A stretch of DNA of 59,803 bases from Planctomycetota bacterium (GTDB lineage Bacteria > Planctomycetota > Phycisphaerae > WQYP01). Where the stretch lies: contig JAJZJL010000009.1 of assembly GCA_021810145.1 (NCBI GenBank), positions 1-59,803 of the forward strand, given 5' to 3'. The notes below the pieces were generated by a model, which was given only the letters and a program-made list of their open reading frames with translations, did no database searches and was not told the origin of the DNA. The position numbers and the translations under genes are program-made. Below, one piece after another: positions 24,835-33,822 of this stretch. Position 1 is the first letter of the stretch. Every line of letters begins with the position of its first letter.

Positions 24835-26082
24835 ATGACACGGAATGGTATGCATCGGATTTATTGTGATAATGCCGCAACGAGTTTTCCCAAGCCGCCG
24901 GAGGTACTCCAGGCGATGGTACATTACGCCGAACATATCGGCGCATCAGCCGGACGCGGCGCTTATGCCGAAGCGCGGCAATCCGCCCTGGTGATTCGAG
25001 CCTGCCGGGAGCGGCTCAATACGTTTTTTAACGGCGAAAATCCCGACCATTTCATATTCACGTTGAACTGCTCGGATGCGTTGAATATGGTGATCCATGG
25101 AATATTAAAGCCCGGCGATCATGCCATCTGCATCGCGATGGATCATAACAGTATTCTGCGGCCCCTGAATGAATGGACATCCCGGGGTGTAATTTCCCAC
25201 AGCCGCCTGGCGGTGCAACCCGGAACGGGCTTGGTCAATCCCGCGGATATTCGTTCTGCCATTACGCCGCGCACGCGGTTGATTGCCATCGGGCACGGCA
25301 GCAATGTTACCGGCACGGTGCAGCACATTGAAGAAATCGGCAAAATCGCCCGGGCAGCCAGTGTCCCATTTCTGGTGGATGCCGCGCAAACCGCCGGTCA
25401 TATCCCGATTGATGTGCAGGCCCAAGGCATTGATTTTCTGGCCTGTCCGGGTCACAAGGGGTTACTGGGGCCGCTGGGTACGGGTGTTTTGTATATTCGC
25501 CCGGGGATGCAAAAGCTTTTAAGCACCGTTCGGGAAGGGGGCACCGGGTCCGTCAGTGAACGCGATTCTCAGCCGGAATTTATGCCTGATCGATTTGAAT
25601 CCGGATCGCACAATGCCATTGGTATTGCGGGACTTTCCGAAGGCGTGCAATGGCTGCTGGATAAGGGAATCAACCATCTGGCGGCTCATCAACGCGCCAT
25701 GTGCCAGGCCTTTATCACTGCGGTAACCGGCGCGCCGGGACTGACATTTTTCGGGCCCCAGACCGTGGCGGATCGCGTGGGTGTTTTCAGTGTGCGCCTG
25801 GCGGGTGTGGATCCGCTGGAGCTGGCCAATGAACTGGAGGAAGAATTCGGAATTCTCACGCGCCCGGGATTGCATTGCGCCCCGGCGGCTCATCAAACCA
25901 TTGGGACGGATCAACCGGCAATCTCCGGCGGCCTGGCCGGCACCACACGTTTAAGCTTCGGGGCCTTCAACACCACTGCGCAGGTGACAACGGCCGCCGC
26001 GGCCCTGACAACACTTGCCAGCCGCCATTTGAAACAACAAACTCCCCCAAGCCGCTCCCCGGCTCTGCACGCGCATGTGTAA
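24835..26082 (+). CDS. class V aminotransferase, cysteine desulfurase family
   Basis: A PLP enzyme of the NifS/SufS-like group, which moves sulfur from cysteine to acceptors; the close subgroup begins with the sequence I-Y-C-D-N-A-A-T-S-F-P-K-P seen here. The PLP lysine is in A-C-P-G-H-K-G-L-L-G-P-L-G-T-G. Pyridoxal contacts D-A-A-Q-T-A-G-H are present. The C-terminal segment G-L-H-C-A-P contains the cysteine expected for sulfur transfer. The ATG at 24835 follows GGAGGA, giving 415 residues; an upstream ATG at 24778 is less likely. No iscU or suf genes are adjacent, so it may serve tRNA thiolation or cofactor sulfur. Confidence 0.88.
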   Translation: MTRNGMHRIYCDNAATSFPKPPEVLQAMVHYAEHIGASAGRGAYAEARQSALVIRACRERLNTFFNGENPDHFIFTLNCSDALNMVIHGILKPGDHAICIAMDHNSILRPLNEWTSRGVISHSRLAVQPGTGLVNPADIRSAITPRTRLIAIGHGSNVTGTVQHIEEIGKIARAASVPFLVDAAQTAGHIPIDVQAQGIDFLACPGHKGLLGPLGTGVLYIRPGMQKLLSTVREGGTGSVSERDSQPEFMPDRFESGSHNAIGIAGLSEGVQWLLDKGINHLAAHQRAMCQAFITAVTGAPGLTFFGPQTVADRVGVFSVRLAGVDPLELANELEEEFGILTRPGLHCAPAAHQTIGTDQPAISGGLAGTTRLSFGAFNTTAQVTTAAAALTTLASRHLKQQTPPSRSPALHAHV

Positions 26083-26212
26083 GATGCCAGGTGCCTCGGG
26101 CTTTGTGGTCGCACTGTCGGTTCTTCGTTCTTTTCTTTTTTCCACCTTGCATACGGTCGCTGTTGATCGCAAATGGCGTGGATGTTGGCGAGGCAATTAT
26201 TAACGCATCAGC

Positions 26213-26240
26213 TTGACAGGTGTTAGTATTTTGTTAGCAT
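26213..26240 (+). promoter_or_regulatory. candidate promoter of the tcmP operon
   Basis: TTGACA, 16-base spacer, TAGCAT. The 11-base direct repeat GCATCAGCTTG occurs just before and just after (about 26205 and 26242), a plausible regulator binding pair. Confidence 0.4.
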
Positions 26241-26263
26241 TGCATCAGCTTGCAGGAGCCATT

Positions 26264-27433
26264 ATGTCCGCACCACCGAAGGCAGCGATCTGGGATGCGC
26301 CGGAACACACTTTGGCGAAGATAGCGATCTTGCGCGCCTATCTTCAGGCATGGTTTAAAATTCTGGGTAACAAGGTTCCGAGGGATATGCTCTATATCGA
26401 CGGTTTCGCGGGACCAGGGAGCTACGATAACGGAAGCGATGGCTCACCGATCGTGGCGATAAAAGCTGCTGCCGACGCCCGCAATTCCTCAGGCGGCCAG
26501 TGGAAGGCAAAAACGATCCGGATGGTCTTTGTGGAAAGTGATGCCGCCCGCTTCGATCTTTTAAAATCGAAAGTTGCGAGCTACCATCAGCCGCCCGGGA
26601 TGACCGTACAGTGCATCAACGACGAATTTGCATCCGCATTCGGTGTAATCAAGCGCCAGCATCAAGATGCTTTTGTCTCCTCGCTGCCCTTGTTCGCCTT
26701 TCTTGACCCTTTCGGTGTGAAAGGAGTTCCGTTTCGCTGCTTGAAAGAAATACTTTTCAGCGAAACCTCGGAAGTGTTCATGTTGCTGGACACGCACGGG
26801 ATGGAACGAGTTCGGACCGCCGGGGAAAAGGCCGGGTATGAGAAAATATTGGACGAAGTGTTTGGTGGCGCGGTATGGCGCGAAATTTCATTTACCGGCG
26901 ATACCAGGTTGAACTGCCGGAAGATTTTGGATGCGTACCGCCGGCAGCTTGTCAGCTCCGCCGGTGCTAAATTTACATTTCCATTCGAGATGCGGAAAAC
27001 CAATGGAAATGTCAGCTATCACCTGCTGTTTGCGACAAAACACGTGAAAGGAATTGAAAAAATGAAGGAGGCGATGCGAAGCGTAGACAAAACTTTTGTC
27101 TTTATCGATGGGCGGTCTGGGCAAGCGTTTCTGTTCGCGCCCGACGACCCTGTGGTCATCGCTCGTGATGCGGAAAATTATTTCAACCAGCAGTGTTCCG
27201 GTCGTGAAAGAGGCTATGATGATCTAAACTCCTGGATATTGCAGGAGACGCCTTATATGCGGCCGGACAAGATCTTAAACAAGATCAAAGCTCGTCAGGG
27301 CATCGAATTTGTAACGGTCGGAGGCGAGGTGGTAAAGCTCTCGCACAGGGCCATCCGATGGACGGATGTCGAGAAAATCAAATTCCGGGATCGGCTGACA
27401 CCTCCGGAAACAGGACTTTTTGGTCAGGAGTAG
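26264..27433 (+). CDS. tcmP: three-Cys-motif partner protein TcmP
   Basis: Matches the TcmP family, named for its pairing with proteins carrying a three-cysteine motif; its biochemical role is not established. The 389 residues begin [19 protein letters not shown] with AGGAG upstream. Residues 44-52 read Y-I-D-G-F-A-G-P-G, resembling motif I (FxGxG) of Rossmann methyltransferases. V-F-V-E-S-D near 88-93 could be the motif II acid, and F-L-D-P-F-G near 147-151 resembles the catalytic motif IV region. I infer a SAM-binding methyltransferase-like fold. The three-cysteine protein starts 5 bases after its stop, so the two form an operon. Confidence 0.88.
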   Translation: MSAPPKAAIWDAPEHTLAKIAILRAYLQAWFKILGNKVPRDMLYIDGFAGPGSYDNGSDGSPIVAIKAAADARNSSGGQWKAKTIRMVFVESDAARFDLLKSKVASYHQPPGMTVQCINDEFASAFGVIKRQHQDAFVSSLPLFAFLDPFGVKGVPFRCLKEILFSETSEVFMLLDTHGMERVRTAGEKAGYEKILDEVFGGAVWREISFTGDTRLNCRKILDAYRRQLVSSAGAKFTFPFEMRKTNGNVSYHLLFATKHVKGIEKMKEAMRSVDKTFVFIDGRSGQAFLFAPDDPVVIARDAENYFNQQCSGRERGYDDLNSWILQETPYMRPDKILNKIKARQGIEFVTVGGEVVKLSHRAIRWTDVEKIKFRDRLTPPETGLFGQE

Positions 27434-27438
27434 ACCCC

Positions 27439-28272
27439 ATGCCCAAAACCAGCAAAATTGAATGGACCCAGTTCACCTGGAACCCGGTGACGGGTTGTTC
27501 GCGGATCAGCGAAGGATGTCGGCATTGCTATGCGGAGCGGATGGCCGGGCGCTTATACGCCATGGGAAGCCCGCGATATCGCAACGGATTTGAGGTCACA
27601 CTGCATCCGGATTTAATCGACCTGCCCCGGCGGATGGCAAAGCCCCGCCTCATCTTCGTCAATTCCATGAGCGACCTTTTTCATGAAAAGATCCCGGACA
27701 GCTTTATCCATAAGGTCTTCGATACGATGGCCGGATGTCCGCAGCACACATTTCAAGTGCTGACCAAACGCAGCGAGCGATTACACCGAATCGCGTCGCG
27801 GTTACCCTGGCCGTCCAATGTGTGGATGGGTGTTAGCGTGGAGAATCAAAAAGTCATTTCGCGCGCTATGGACCTGGCGCAAGTGCCGGCTCATATACGG
27901 TTTCTCTCACTTGAGCCGCTGCTGGGGCCGCTGGAGAAGTTGCCTCTTTCCGCTATTGCGTGGGTAATTGTCGGCGGAGAATCAGGCCCGGGAGCCCGGC
28001 CAATGAAAGAAGAGTGGGTGCAGTCGATCCGGCTTCAATGCCAGACCGCCGGCGTGGCGTTTTTCTTTAAACAATGGGGCGGCGTAAACAAGCACGCGAC
28101 TGGCCGGATGCTAAACGGGCGCAGCTACGACGAGATGCCGCGAATGACAGTTGTCCCAAAACGCACATTGGCCCCCACCACTGGTTCCCGCGCCAGGCGT
28201 GGCTGTACATCGCAATGGAAAGCCCACGGGACAAAGCGCACGCATGTTCCGTTACCAGTGCTGGTGGCTTAA
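27439..28272 (+). CDS. Gp37/Gp68-type three-cysteine protein (DUF5131, radical SAM-like)
   Basis: Belongs to the phage Gp37/Gp68 family. The start [19 protein letters not shown] is characteristic, and cysteines 20, 27 and 30 form C-x6-C-x2-C, the pattern expected to bind an iron-sulfur cluster as in radical SAM proteins. Later family segments are [18 protein letters not shown] and [10 protein letters not shown]. The family normally ends soon after F-F-K-Q-W-G-G and D-E-M-P, both present; here about 40 further basic residues follow (V-P-K-R-T-L-A-P-T onwards), an odd tail that may come from a lost stop codon. Partner of TcmP, 5 bases upstream. Confidence 0.85.
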   Translation: MPKTSKIEWTQFTWNPVTGCSRISEGCRHCYAERMAGRLYAMGSPRYRNGFEVTLHPDLIDLPRRMAKPRLIFVNSMSDLFHEKIPDSFIHKVFDTMAGCPQHTFQVLTKRSERLHRIASRLPWPSNVWMGVSVENQKVISRAMDLAQVPAHIRFLSLEPLLGPLEKLPLSAIAWVIVGGESGPGARPMKEEWVQSIRLQCQTAGVAFFFKQWGGVNKHATGRMLNGRSYDEMPRMTVVPKRTLAPTTGSRARRGCTSQWKAHGTKRTHVPLPVLVA

Positions 28273-28375
28273 CCGTAACGTGCGCAGCCAATCTCCCATT
28301 TTTTGCCACATTTGTGGTGCCGGCGGATCATTGCCAGGGTGATGGCGATGGGCGGTGTTATCGATTCATGGCAGG

Positions 28376-29245
28376 CTATGGTTTGGCAATCCATGGTGCC
28401 ACATGGCGGCGGACAAAAGCCTCCGAAGCGGAGAAGCCATGGGTGCCCCAATGGCCGCAATCGTCAATCAGCGATGGCTGCCATTTTAGCTGATGCAGTT
28501 TGGCGTAGAGATTTTCCGGGTCGTCACCGGTCGCGGGCCGCTTGAATCCGACACAACCGCAGGCGACGTGGTGCCTTCGATCGCTGGTGCCGAACAGGCT
28601 TGTGCCGATTCCCAATACCAGCCAGTCGCGATGTGAATAGCAATTGAATATTCCCTTGTTCAATCTCCGCAGCGCCGGACGCAGATCATAATTGCTGGAA
28701 ATGGCCCCTCCCAGAAAAACCAGACCATCAATGCTGATATCCAATGGCAAGTATTCAATGGCGAAAATGGCGGGACCGGCTCCGCCGCTGTTCGCGACAA
28801 TATGCACCGGCCGCCCGGGATACCGCTTTTGATAGTGTTGAATCAACTGCGCCAATTCAGCCGCTTTGGCCCGATTCCGCCGCAGCCACATCAGATTCGG
28901 CACATACCCCTCGGGAAATGGGATGCCCCAATAAAATATCTGCACCGCACCCGGAACAGCACCAGCCAGAGCGTTGACCATCGCATTGGCAAATGGCCCC
29001 ACCGCTTCAATTCCCGGCAGCACAAGTGTAAGTCCCTGCTGCCATTCGGCGGTAGTGCTGACGGTGTGAGGAAAAATGCTTCTGCCGCGCATGCGTTGCA
29101 ACAATAAGCTGGCAAATTCCACCCGCGTCTTGCGGATGTATGCCGATTTCCGGGCTGTACGCGTGAACACTTTCGGCCTGTCCGTCCTGGCATTGTTGAG
29201 GTATCGGGCGCCACGGTTATGTGCCGGCCATGATGCAAACAACAT
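28376..29245 (-). CDS. alpha/beta-hydrolase fold protein
   Basis: A 289-residue probable serine hydrolase. The nucleophile elbow reads V-A-N-S-G-G-A-G near the middle, a plausible acid is in S-H-R-D-W-L-V-L, and a C-terminal D-D-C-G-H-W-G-T-H-G supplies the histidine. The strand pattern L-T-L-V-L-P-G-I-E at about 70 and Q-I-F-Y-W-G fits the fold's first strands. The first 45 residues are basic and not conserved; a later start is possible. I recognise no specific family, and esterase or lipase-like activity is inference. It is convergent with the Gp37/Gp68 gene. Confidence 0.65.
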   Translation of the reverse strand: MLFASWPAHNRGARYLNNARTDRPKVFTRTARKSAYIRKTRVEFASLLLQRMRGRSIFPHTVSTTAEWQQGLTLVLPGIEAVGPFANAMVNALAGAVPGAVQIFYWGIPFPEGYVPNLMWLRRNRAKAAELAQLIQHYQKRYPGRPVHIVANSGGAGPAIFAIEYLPLDISIDGLVFLGGAISSNYDLRPALRRLNKGIFNCYSHRDWLVLGIGTSLFGTSDRRHHVACGCVGFKRPATGDDPENLYAKLHQLKWQPSLIDDCGHWGTHGFSASEAFVRRHVAPWIAKP

Positions 29246-29331
29246 TCACTTTCCTTTCTTCAACAAAACCGAAATCTGCCGTGTATTCGCTGAATGGCCT
29301 GCTCCGGCTTTGTGGCGTATGACGATCTATT

Positions 29332-30690
29332 TTAGCCGGTGCGGGGTGCCGCAGTCGGCCCGCTGTGCCGAATAGCCCGTGAACGCCCCACCCGCCGCAT
29401 GCGGAAAAAAGCGCTGCGGCGCATGCGCGTACATTCCGCGTCATACAACCGCTCGCCCAGCCAGTACAGCCCTTCCCGCAACTGCTGCGGCGACATGTTC
29501 CGAGGTTGAAAGTTCACATCAAACAAAGTGCACAAATCCCAGCGCTGCGGTTCGAGAATTCTATTTTCGCGCAACAAGCGGCTGTAAAGCGGGGTTCCGG
29601 GAAACGCTGTGAGCACTGTTATCTGCACTTCAAACAGCGGCACTTCCATGGCAAAATCCAGCACGTGCTGAAATATTTCCGGCGTGTGGGTGTCCAACCC
29701 GAGGATAAAGCATCCGTTGACGGTAATGCCGTGGCTTTGAATGTTGCGCAGTGCCTGCGTGTAGTGCTGTGCCCAGCGAGCCTTAACATTCCGCCGCATT
29801 TCCAGGCCGTCGAGTTCGCATGACGCCGGGCTTTCCAACCCCACAAGAATCTGGCGGCAACCGGCTTTGCGCATCGCATGAAGCAGAACATCGTCCTCGG
29901 CCACGGAAATGTCTGTTTCAGTGAACCATTTTATTCTCAGTGGTGTCAGCGCGCGGCATAGGTCCCGTCCCCATGATTTATCCACAAATGTATTGTCATC
30001 GGCAAATTCAATAAAGGCATTATGCCGGAGACGTTGAACGGCGCGGATATCCCGCACAATGCCGTCCACAGGACGTTTACGATAATGCCTGGAGAGCATT
30101 ACCGTCGAAGCGCAGAAATCGCAACGCCATGGGCAGCCGCGGGAAGTCTGCACTGTAAAGCGGTTATAGGGACGGTCTCCCAGCAGATCGTAGCGGGGGA
30201 TTGGAAGCGTTTGCATGCATACCGGCGGAAAATCGGCGGCGCGGAATATGCGCGGCTTTGCGCCGGCTTGCGCCGAAGCGACCACGGCGGGCCATACCGA
30301 TTCGCCCTCACCAACAACCACATAATCCGCGTGTTGTGCCGCCTCATCCGGACAGACACTTACATGCAATCCTCCCATCGCCACTTTAACGCCGGCGGCG
30401 CGCAAACAATCCGCAACCCTGTAGGCTTCAAATACCTGTGCGGAAAATGTGCTGATCGCAACGAGATCGCAATGATACACCTCCGGCGGAATGCAATGAT
30501 CCGATTCCGCTTCAAAGTAACGCAAATGGTGCGATGCCGGCGTACAGGCCGCCAATAAAAGCAGCCCGAGACTCGGTAACGATGCAATAACCCTGCTGCG
30601 GTCCACAAAACCGGGCAGCGTTAAGCCCAGTTCCAGAAGTCTGCTGTCGTGCGCCCGCACGCCGCTCATGGCCAGAAATCCGATGTTCAT
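29332..30690 (-). CDS. B12-binding-domain radical SAM protein
   Basis: A cobalamin-dependent radical SAM enzyme, a class that includes methyltransferases acting on unreactive carbons and cyclases. The start MNIGFLAMSGVRA gives 452 residues. Residues about 60-165 are the B12-binding Rossmann domain (D-L-V-A-I-S-T-F-S, V-A-M-G-G-L-H-V-S, V-V-G-E-G-E). The cluster motif C-P-W-R-C-D-F-C is near 187-194, and the radical SAM barrel follows with E-F-A-D-D-N-T-F and L-V-G-L-E-S. B12-radical SAM enzymes modify hopanoids in some bacteria and a cyclase lies 24 kb away, but no direct link is shown. It overlaps the upstream membrane-protein gene by 4 bases. Confidence 0.88.
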   Translation of the reverse strand: MNIGFLAMSGVRAHDSRLLELGLTLPGFVDRSRVIASLPSLGLLLLAACTPASHHLRYFEAESDHCIPPEVYHCDLVAISTFSAQVFEAYRVADCLRAAGVKVAMGGLHVSVCPDEAAQHADYVVVGEGESVWPAVVASAQAGAKPRIFRAADFPPVCMQTLPIPRYDLLGDRPYNRFTVQTSRGCPWRCDFCASTVMLSRHYRKRPVDGIVRDIRAVQRLRHNAFIEFADDNTFVDKSWGRDLCRALTPLRIKWFTETDISVAEDDVLLHAMRKAGCRQILVGLESPASCELDGLEMRRNVKARWAQHYTQALRNIQSHGITVNGCFILGLDTHTPEIFQHVLDFAMEVPLFEVQITVLTAFPGTPLYSRLLRENRILEPQRWDLCTLFDVNFQPRNMSPQQLREGLYWLGERLYDAECTRMRRSAFFRMRRVGRSRAIRHSGPTAAPRTG

Positions 30691-31142
30691 AATGCACTCC
30701 AGAATGCCAGAGACATTGCCACTGCCAGCATGACAACCGGTAAAACGAAGAGACACTTCAACCCGCTGCGCCATGCGGCAAGCAGACACACCAGCGGCAT
30801 GGTTATTGAACCGACGGCCAGTGCCACTGCGGCAAGCACTCCTGTCATGCCGGTCGCGTGCGGGCAGAGTGCATATATGACGTTCAGCATACCCAGCGCC
30901 ATGAACGCAATATGACCAAGACGCAATAAGCGCCGTGGCCATGCGGCGTAGGATCCGAGAAAATCCTCCCGGTGGAAAAACAATCCCAGCAATCCGCCGC
31001 TGATCAGGCCCAGCAGCATCAGCGCCCATCCAAGTGCCAAGTTGAGATGATTCATGAACATCGACATCGTAAACACTCCGGTACGGGCGGTGAAAGCCAT
31101 CGCCAACACATGGGAATAAAACAAATCCCGTGCCAATGTCAC
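30687..31142 (-). CDS. small integral membrane protein
   Basis: I do not recognise this family. It has up to 151 residues and four hydrophobic helices (about residues 33-55, 75-92, 98-118 and 126-150). The loop after helix 1 holds F-F-H-R-E-D-F-L-G-S-Y-A-A-W-P-R-R. A later start at the M-S-M-F-M-N-H-L segment would remove a non-hydrophobic leader. Its stop overlaps the start of the B12-radical SAM gene in ATGA, so they form an operon; it may anchor or supply substrate to that enzyme. The operon is divergent from the sigma-54 activator gene. Confidence 0.7.
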   Translation of the reverse strand: MTLARDLFYSHVLAMAFTARTGVFTMSMFMNHLNLALGWALMLLGLISGGLLGLFFHREDFLGSYAAWPRRLLRLGHIAFMALGMLNVIYALCPHATGMTGVLAAVALAVGSITMPLVCLLAAWRSGLKCLFVLPVVMLAVAMSLAFWSAL

Positions 31143-31298
31143 ATGTGCTGTTATAAATCCATTTAATAACTTGGTTTACGCGTATGATTGGAAATTTATA
31201 ATGGACAAAAGAACGGCGTTTGACATACATGCAATGAACACTTGATGTACAATCAATGTCTGTATTGTCCGAAAACAGTTTTAACGGGAGCTTCTCTC

Positions 31299-32816
31299 AT
31301 GGCATGGTTAAACTCCGATGAACTCCAATTGGCCCGGGCCATTTCGCAACTGACATTCTGCAATCCATTTCTGCCGCAGCGAACGCAATATGAACGCGCT
31401 GTTCTTGGTTCGGAATATGTGGCATCGGATAATTCCTGGAACTTCCCCGCCAGCGGGCAGCAGCAGCGCCCCAATGAAATACGCGCGCGGGATAAAGTGG
31501 CGGCATTTGTAAACACGCTGCGCGGGCGTCTGACCGGGAAGCTTACGCCCGGCGCGCAGGAGTGGCGATTATATCAGGACGCGGTTGTCCATTATCTTTA
31601 CTATTCGCTTGAGGTAGATTTTTACCAGGCGCTGGCGGAGGGAAAAACCGGAACCGAATATGCCGGTCTTTACGCGCGCTATCTTGAAAAATTCAATGAA
31701 CTTATGCGGGTCCCGGCCAAGGGTTGCGCGTGTCAATTCCGGGCGGAGCATCTTTTTGCCTGCTGTTATCAGGTAACGCGTGCGTTTCAGGGAATTTATC
31801 GTTCGATAATCGGTCTATCGCCTTGCATGATTGATCTGCGGGCCAAGGTCTGGGAATCCATTTTCACCCATGACATGCGCGCCTACCAACTGGAGTTGTA
31901 TGACAAAATGGGTGATATCGCCACGCTGATCATCGGAGCCTCCGGAACCGGAAAAGAACGCGTGGCCCAGGCCATTGCCCAGGCTCGCTATCTGCCGTTT
32001 TCCGCGGCGAATAAGCGCTTCGCTGATGTGCCGCAGAATCTCTTCTCCACCACCGTTCTCTCGGCTTTTTCCCCGCATCTGGTCGAATCGGAATTATTCG
32101 GCCATGCGCGCGGCGCCTTTACCGGTGCTGTTGCGGATCGAAAGGGCCGTTTGGAATTATGCCCGGCGCACGGTTCACTGTTTCTGGATGAAATCGGTGA
32201 TGCCGATCCGCAGATTCAGGTCAAGCTGCTGCGTGTGCTGCAATACCGCACTTTCGAGCGGGTGGGGGAAAGTGTGCAGCGGCAATTCCGGGGCAAGATT
32301 ATCGCCGCCACCAACCGTGATCTGGCGCGGGAAATGCGGAGCGGTACATTCCGTGAAGATTTTTATTTTCGCCTGTGTTCGGATGTCATCACTACGCCGT
32401 CGCTGCGGCAGCAAATTGCCGAGGCCCCCGAAGGTCTGGGCAATTTAATCAATTTTATTACACAGAAATTCATCACCGGCGAACGTGAGCGCGCGAATCT
32501 CAATGCTGATGTCACGCGGTGGATCACGCAGCACCGTGACTATCCGTGGCCGGGAAACTTCCGTGAGCTTGAGCAGTGCGTGAAAAACATGCTGCTGCGG
32601 CGCCATTACCACCCTCCGGAACTGACTGAACCGAATACTCAGGCCCACCCGTTACAGCGCATCGGCGAGGGCTTAATGAACGAACAGGAGCTTCTTGAAT
32701 TTTATACCACGCTGGTTTACCGGAAAGCCGGCACCTACGAAGCCGCCGCCCGCCACCTGGGCATCGACCGACGAACCGTAAAGGCCCGCGTTGGCGGCAA
32801 TGCTCGCCGATCATAA
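31299..32816 (+). CDS. sigma-54-dependent activator without receiver domain
   Basis: A 505-residue bacterial enhancer-binding protein. The AAA+ domain holds Walker A G-A-S-G-T-G-K-E, the sigma-54 contact loop G-A-F-T-G-A and Walker B L-F-L-D-E-I-G-D. The C-terminus is a Fis-type helix-turn-helix (T-Y-E-A-A-A-R-H-L-G-I-D-R-R-T-V-K-A). The first 200 residues have neither a CheY receiver nor a recognisable PAS or GAF domain; they are helical with several cysteines (C-A-C-Q, C-C-Y-Q), perhaps a private sensor. GGGAG lies upstream of the chosen ATG. TTGACA near 31218 may be its own promoter. Its targets are unknown. Confidence 0.9.
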   Translation: MAWLNSDELQLARAISQLTFCNPFLPQRTQYERAVLGSEYVASDNSWNFPASGQQQRPNEIRARDKVAAFVNTLRGRLTGKLTPGAQEWRLYQDAVVHYLYYSLEVDFYQALAEGKTGTEYAGLYARYLEKFNELMRVPAKGCACQFRAEHLFACCYQVTRAFQGIYRSIIGLSPCMIDLRAKVWESIFTHDMRAYQLELYDKMGDIATLIIGASGTGKERVAQAIAQARYLPFSAANKRFADVPQNLFSTTVLSAFSPHLVESELFGHARGAFTGAVADRKGRLELCPAHGSLFLDEIGDADPQIQVKLLRVLQYRTFERVGESVQRQFRGKIIAATNRDLAREMRSGTFREDFYFRLCSDVITTPSLRQQIAEAPEGLGNLINFITQKFITGERERANLNADVTRWITQHRDYPWPGNFRELEQCVKNMLLRRHYHPPELTEPNTQAHPLQRIGEGLMNEQELLEFYTTLVYRKAGTYEAAARHLGIDRRTVKARVGGNARRS

Positions 32817-32961
32817 CGCGATGGCGTACACGCCCAAGCGGACGGGTGATAAACAACGGAGCTGATTTGATATCGCAAGGAGGTATTCAGGACAAATGGC
32901 TGTGGCCCGGAAATTTCACGTGCTGCTTTCGTGAAGGCCCATGGGCGGATAGAATTTTTTC

Positions 32962-33801
32962 ATGCTGACCCGTGTGACATTAGCGAACGGCGTTGTCGTT
33001 TACCAGTCGCGGCTGTTAAATGAAATCGGCGTGATGCATGGCTTTTCCACGCGCATCGGCGGGGTTTCCCCGGCACCATTTGATTCGTTGAATCTCGGCA
33101 ATCCGTCCGGGGTTGCTGAAATGCGGGATTCCGCGGAAAACATCCAGCATAATTTCGCACGCCTTTTTGCCGGATTGGGTGCAGCCAATGCGCCGATGGC
33201 CGTGGTGCATCAGGTACATTCCTGCGCGGTGGCGCTGCTTCGCGCGGAGGATGAAGGGGAATACAGCGAATCTACCGAAGCTGAAATCCAGGATCGATTT
33301 TCCGGACAAACACAGGCCGATGCCATCGTTTCGGATGTGGCAACCGCGGTTGTGGTCATCCGCATTGCCGATTGTGCGCCGATTCTTCTGGCTTCGGATG
33401 ATGGCCGAATCGTCGGTGCCATTCATTGCGGATGGCGCGGGGTGGTATCAGGCGTGGTCACACGCGGCGTTGCTGAAATAAATAATCTGGGAATTAAACC
33501 GGACCAAATGCTTGCCGCGATCGGTCCGGCCATCGGCGTGAAATATTTTGAAGTCGGGCCGGAGGTCGCTGACGCATTTGTTTCCGCCGGTCTGGGTTCC
33601 ACTGTTGAAACGGCTGGATATGCCAAACCCCACATTGATCTCGCGGGTGCCGTCAAAATGCAGTTGCGGCAATGCGGCATAACGCATATTGACGGCGGAA
33701 GTCTGTGTACGTATGACAACGCCGTTGATTTTTATTCACATCGACGGGACCGCGGCATAACCGGCCGAATGGCGGCGATCATTCGCGCTGTTAAGCGGTA
33801 A
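32962..33801 (+). CDS. pgeF: PgeF/YfiH-type purine nucleoside phosphorylase (laccase domain)
   Basis: The laccase-domain family includes PgeF, the peptidoglycan editing factor, and enzymes acting on purine nucleosides through a zinc site. All 279 residues fit the family. The metal site is seen in V-V-H-Q-V-H-S, A-D-C-A-P-I-L-L and A-I-H-C-G-W-R-G. The N-terminal M-H-G-F-S-T-R-I-G-G-V-S and C-terminal T-Y-D-N-A-V-D-F-Y-S-H-R-R-D are also typical. It ends 21 bases from the convergent galE. No cell-wall operon surrounds it, which is normal for this gene. Confidence 0.93.
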   Translation: MLTRVTLANGVVVYQSRLLNEIGVMHGFSTRIGGVSPAPFDSLNLGNPSGVAEMRDSAENIQHNFARLFAGLGAANAPMAVVHQVHSCAVALLRAEDEGEYSESTEAEIQDRFSGQTQADAIVSDVATAVVVIRIADCAPILLASDDGRIVGAIHCGWRGVVSGVVTRGVAEINNLGIKPDQMLAAIGPAIGVKYFEVGPEVADAFVSAGLGSTVETAGYAKPHIDLAGAVKMQLRQCGITHIDGGSLCTYDNAVDFYSHRRDRGITGRMAAIIRAVKR

Positions 33802-33822
33802 GCAGGCGTCATCATGTAAAGA

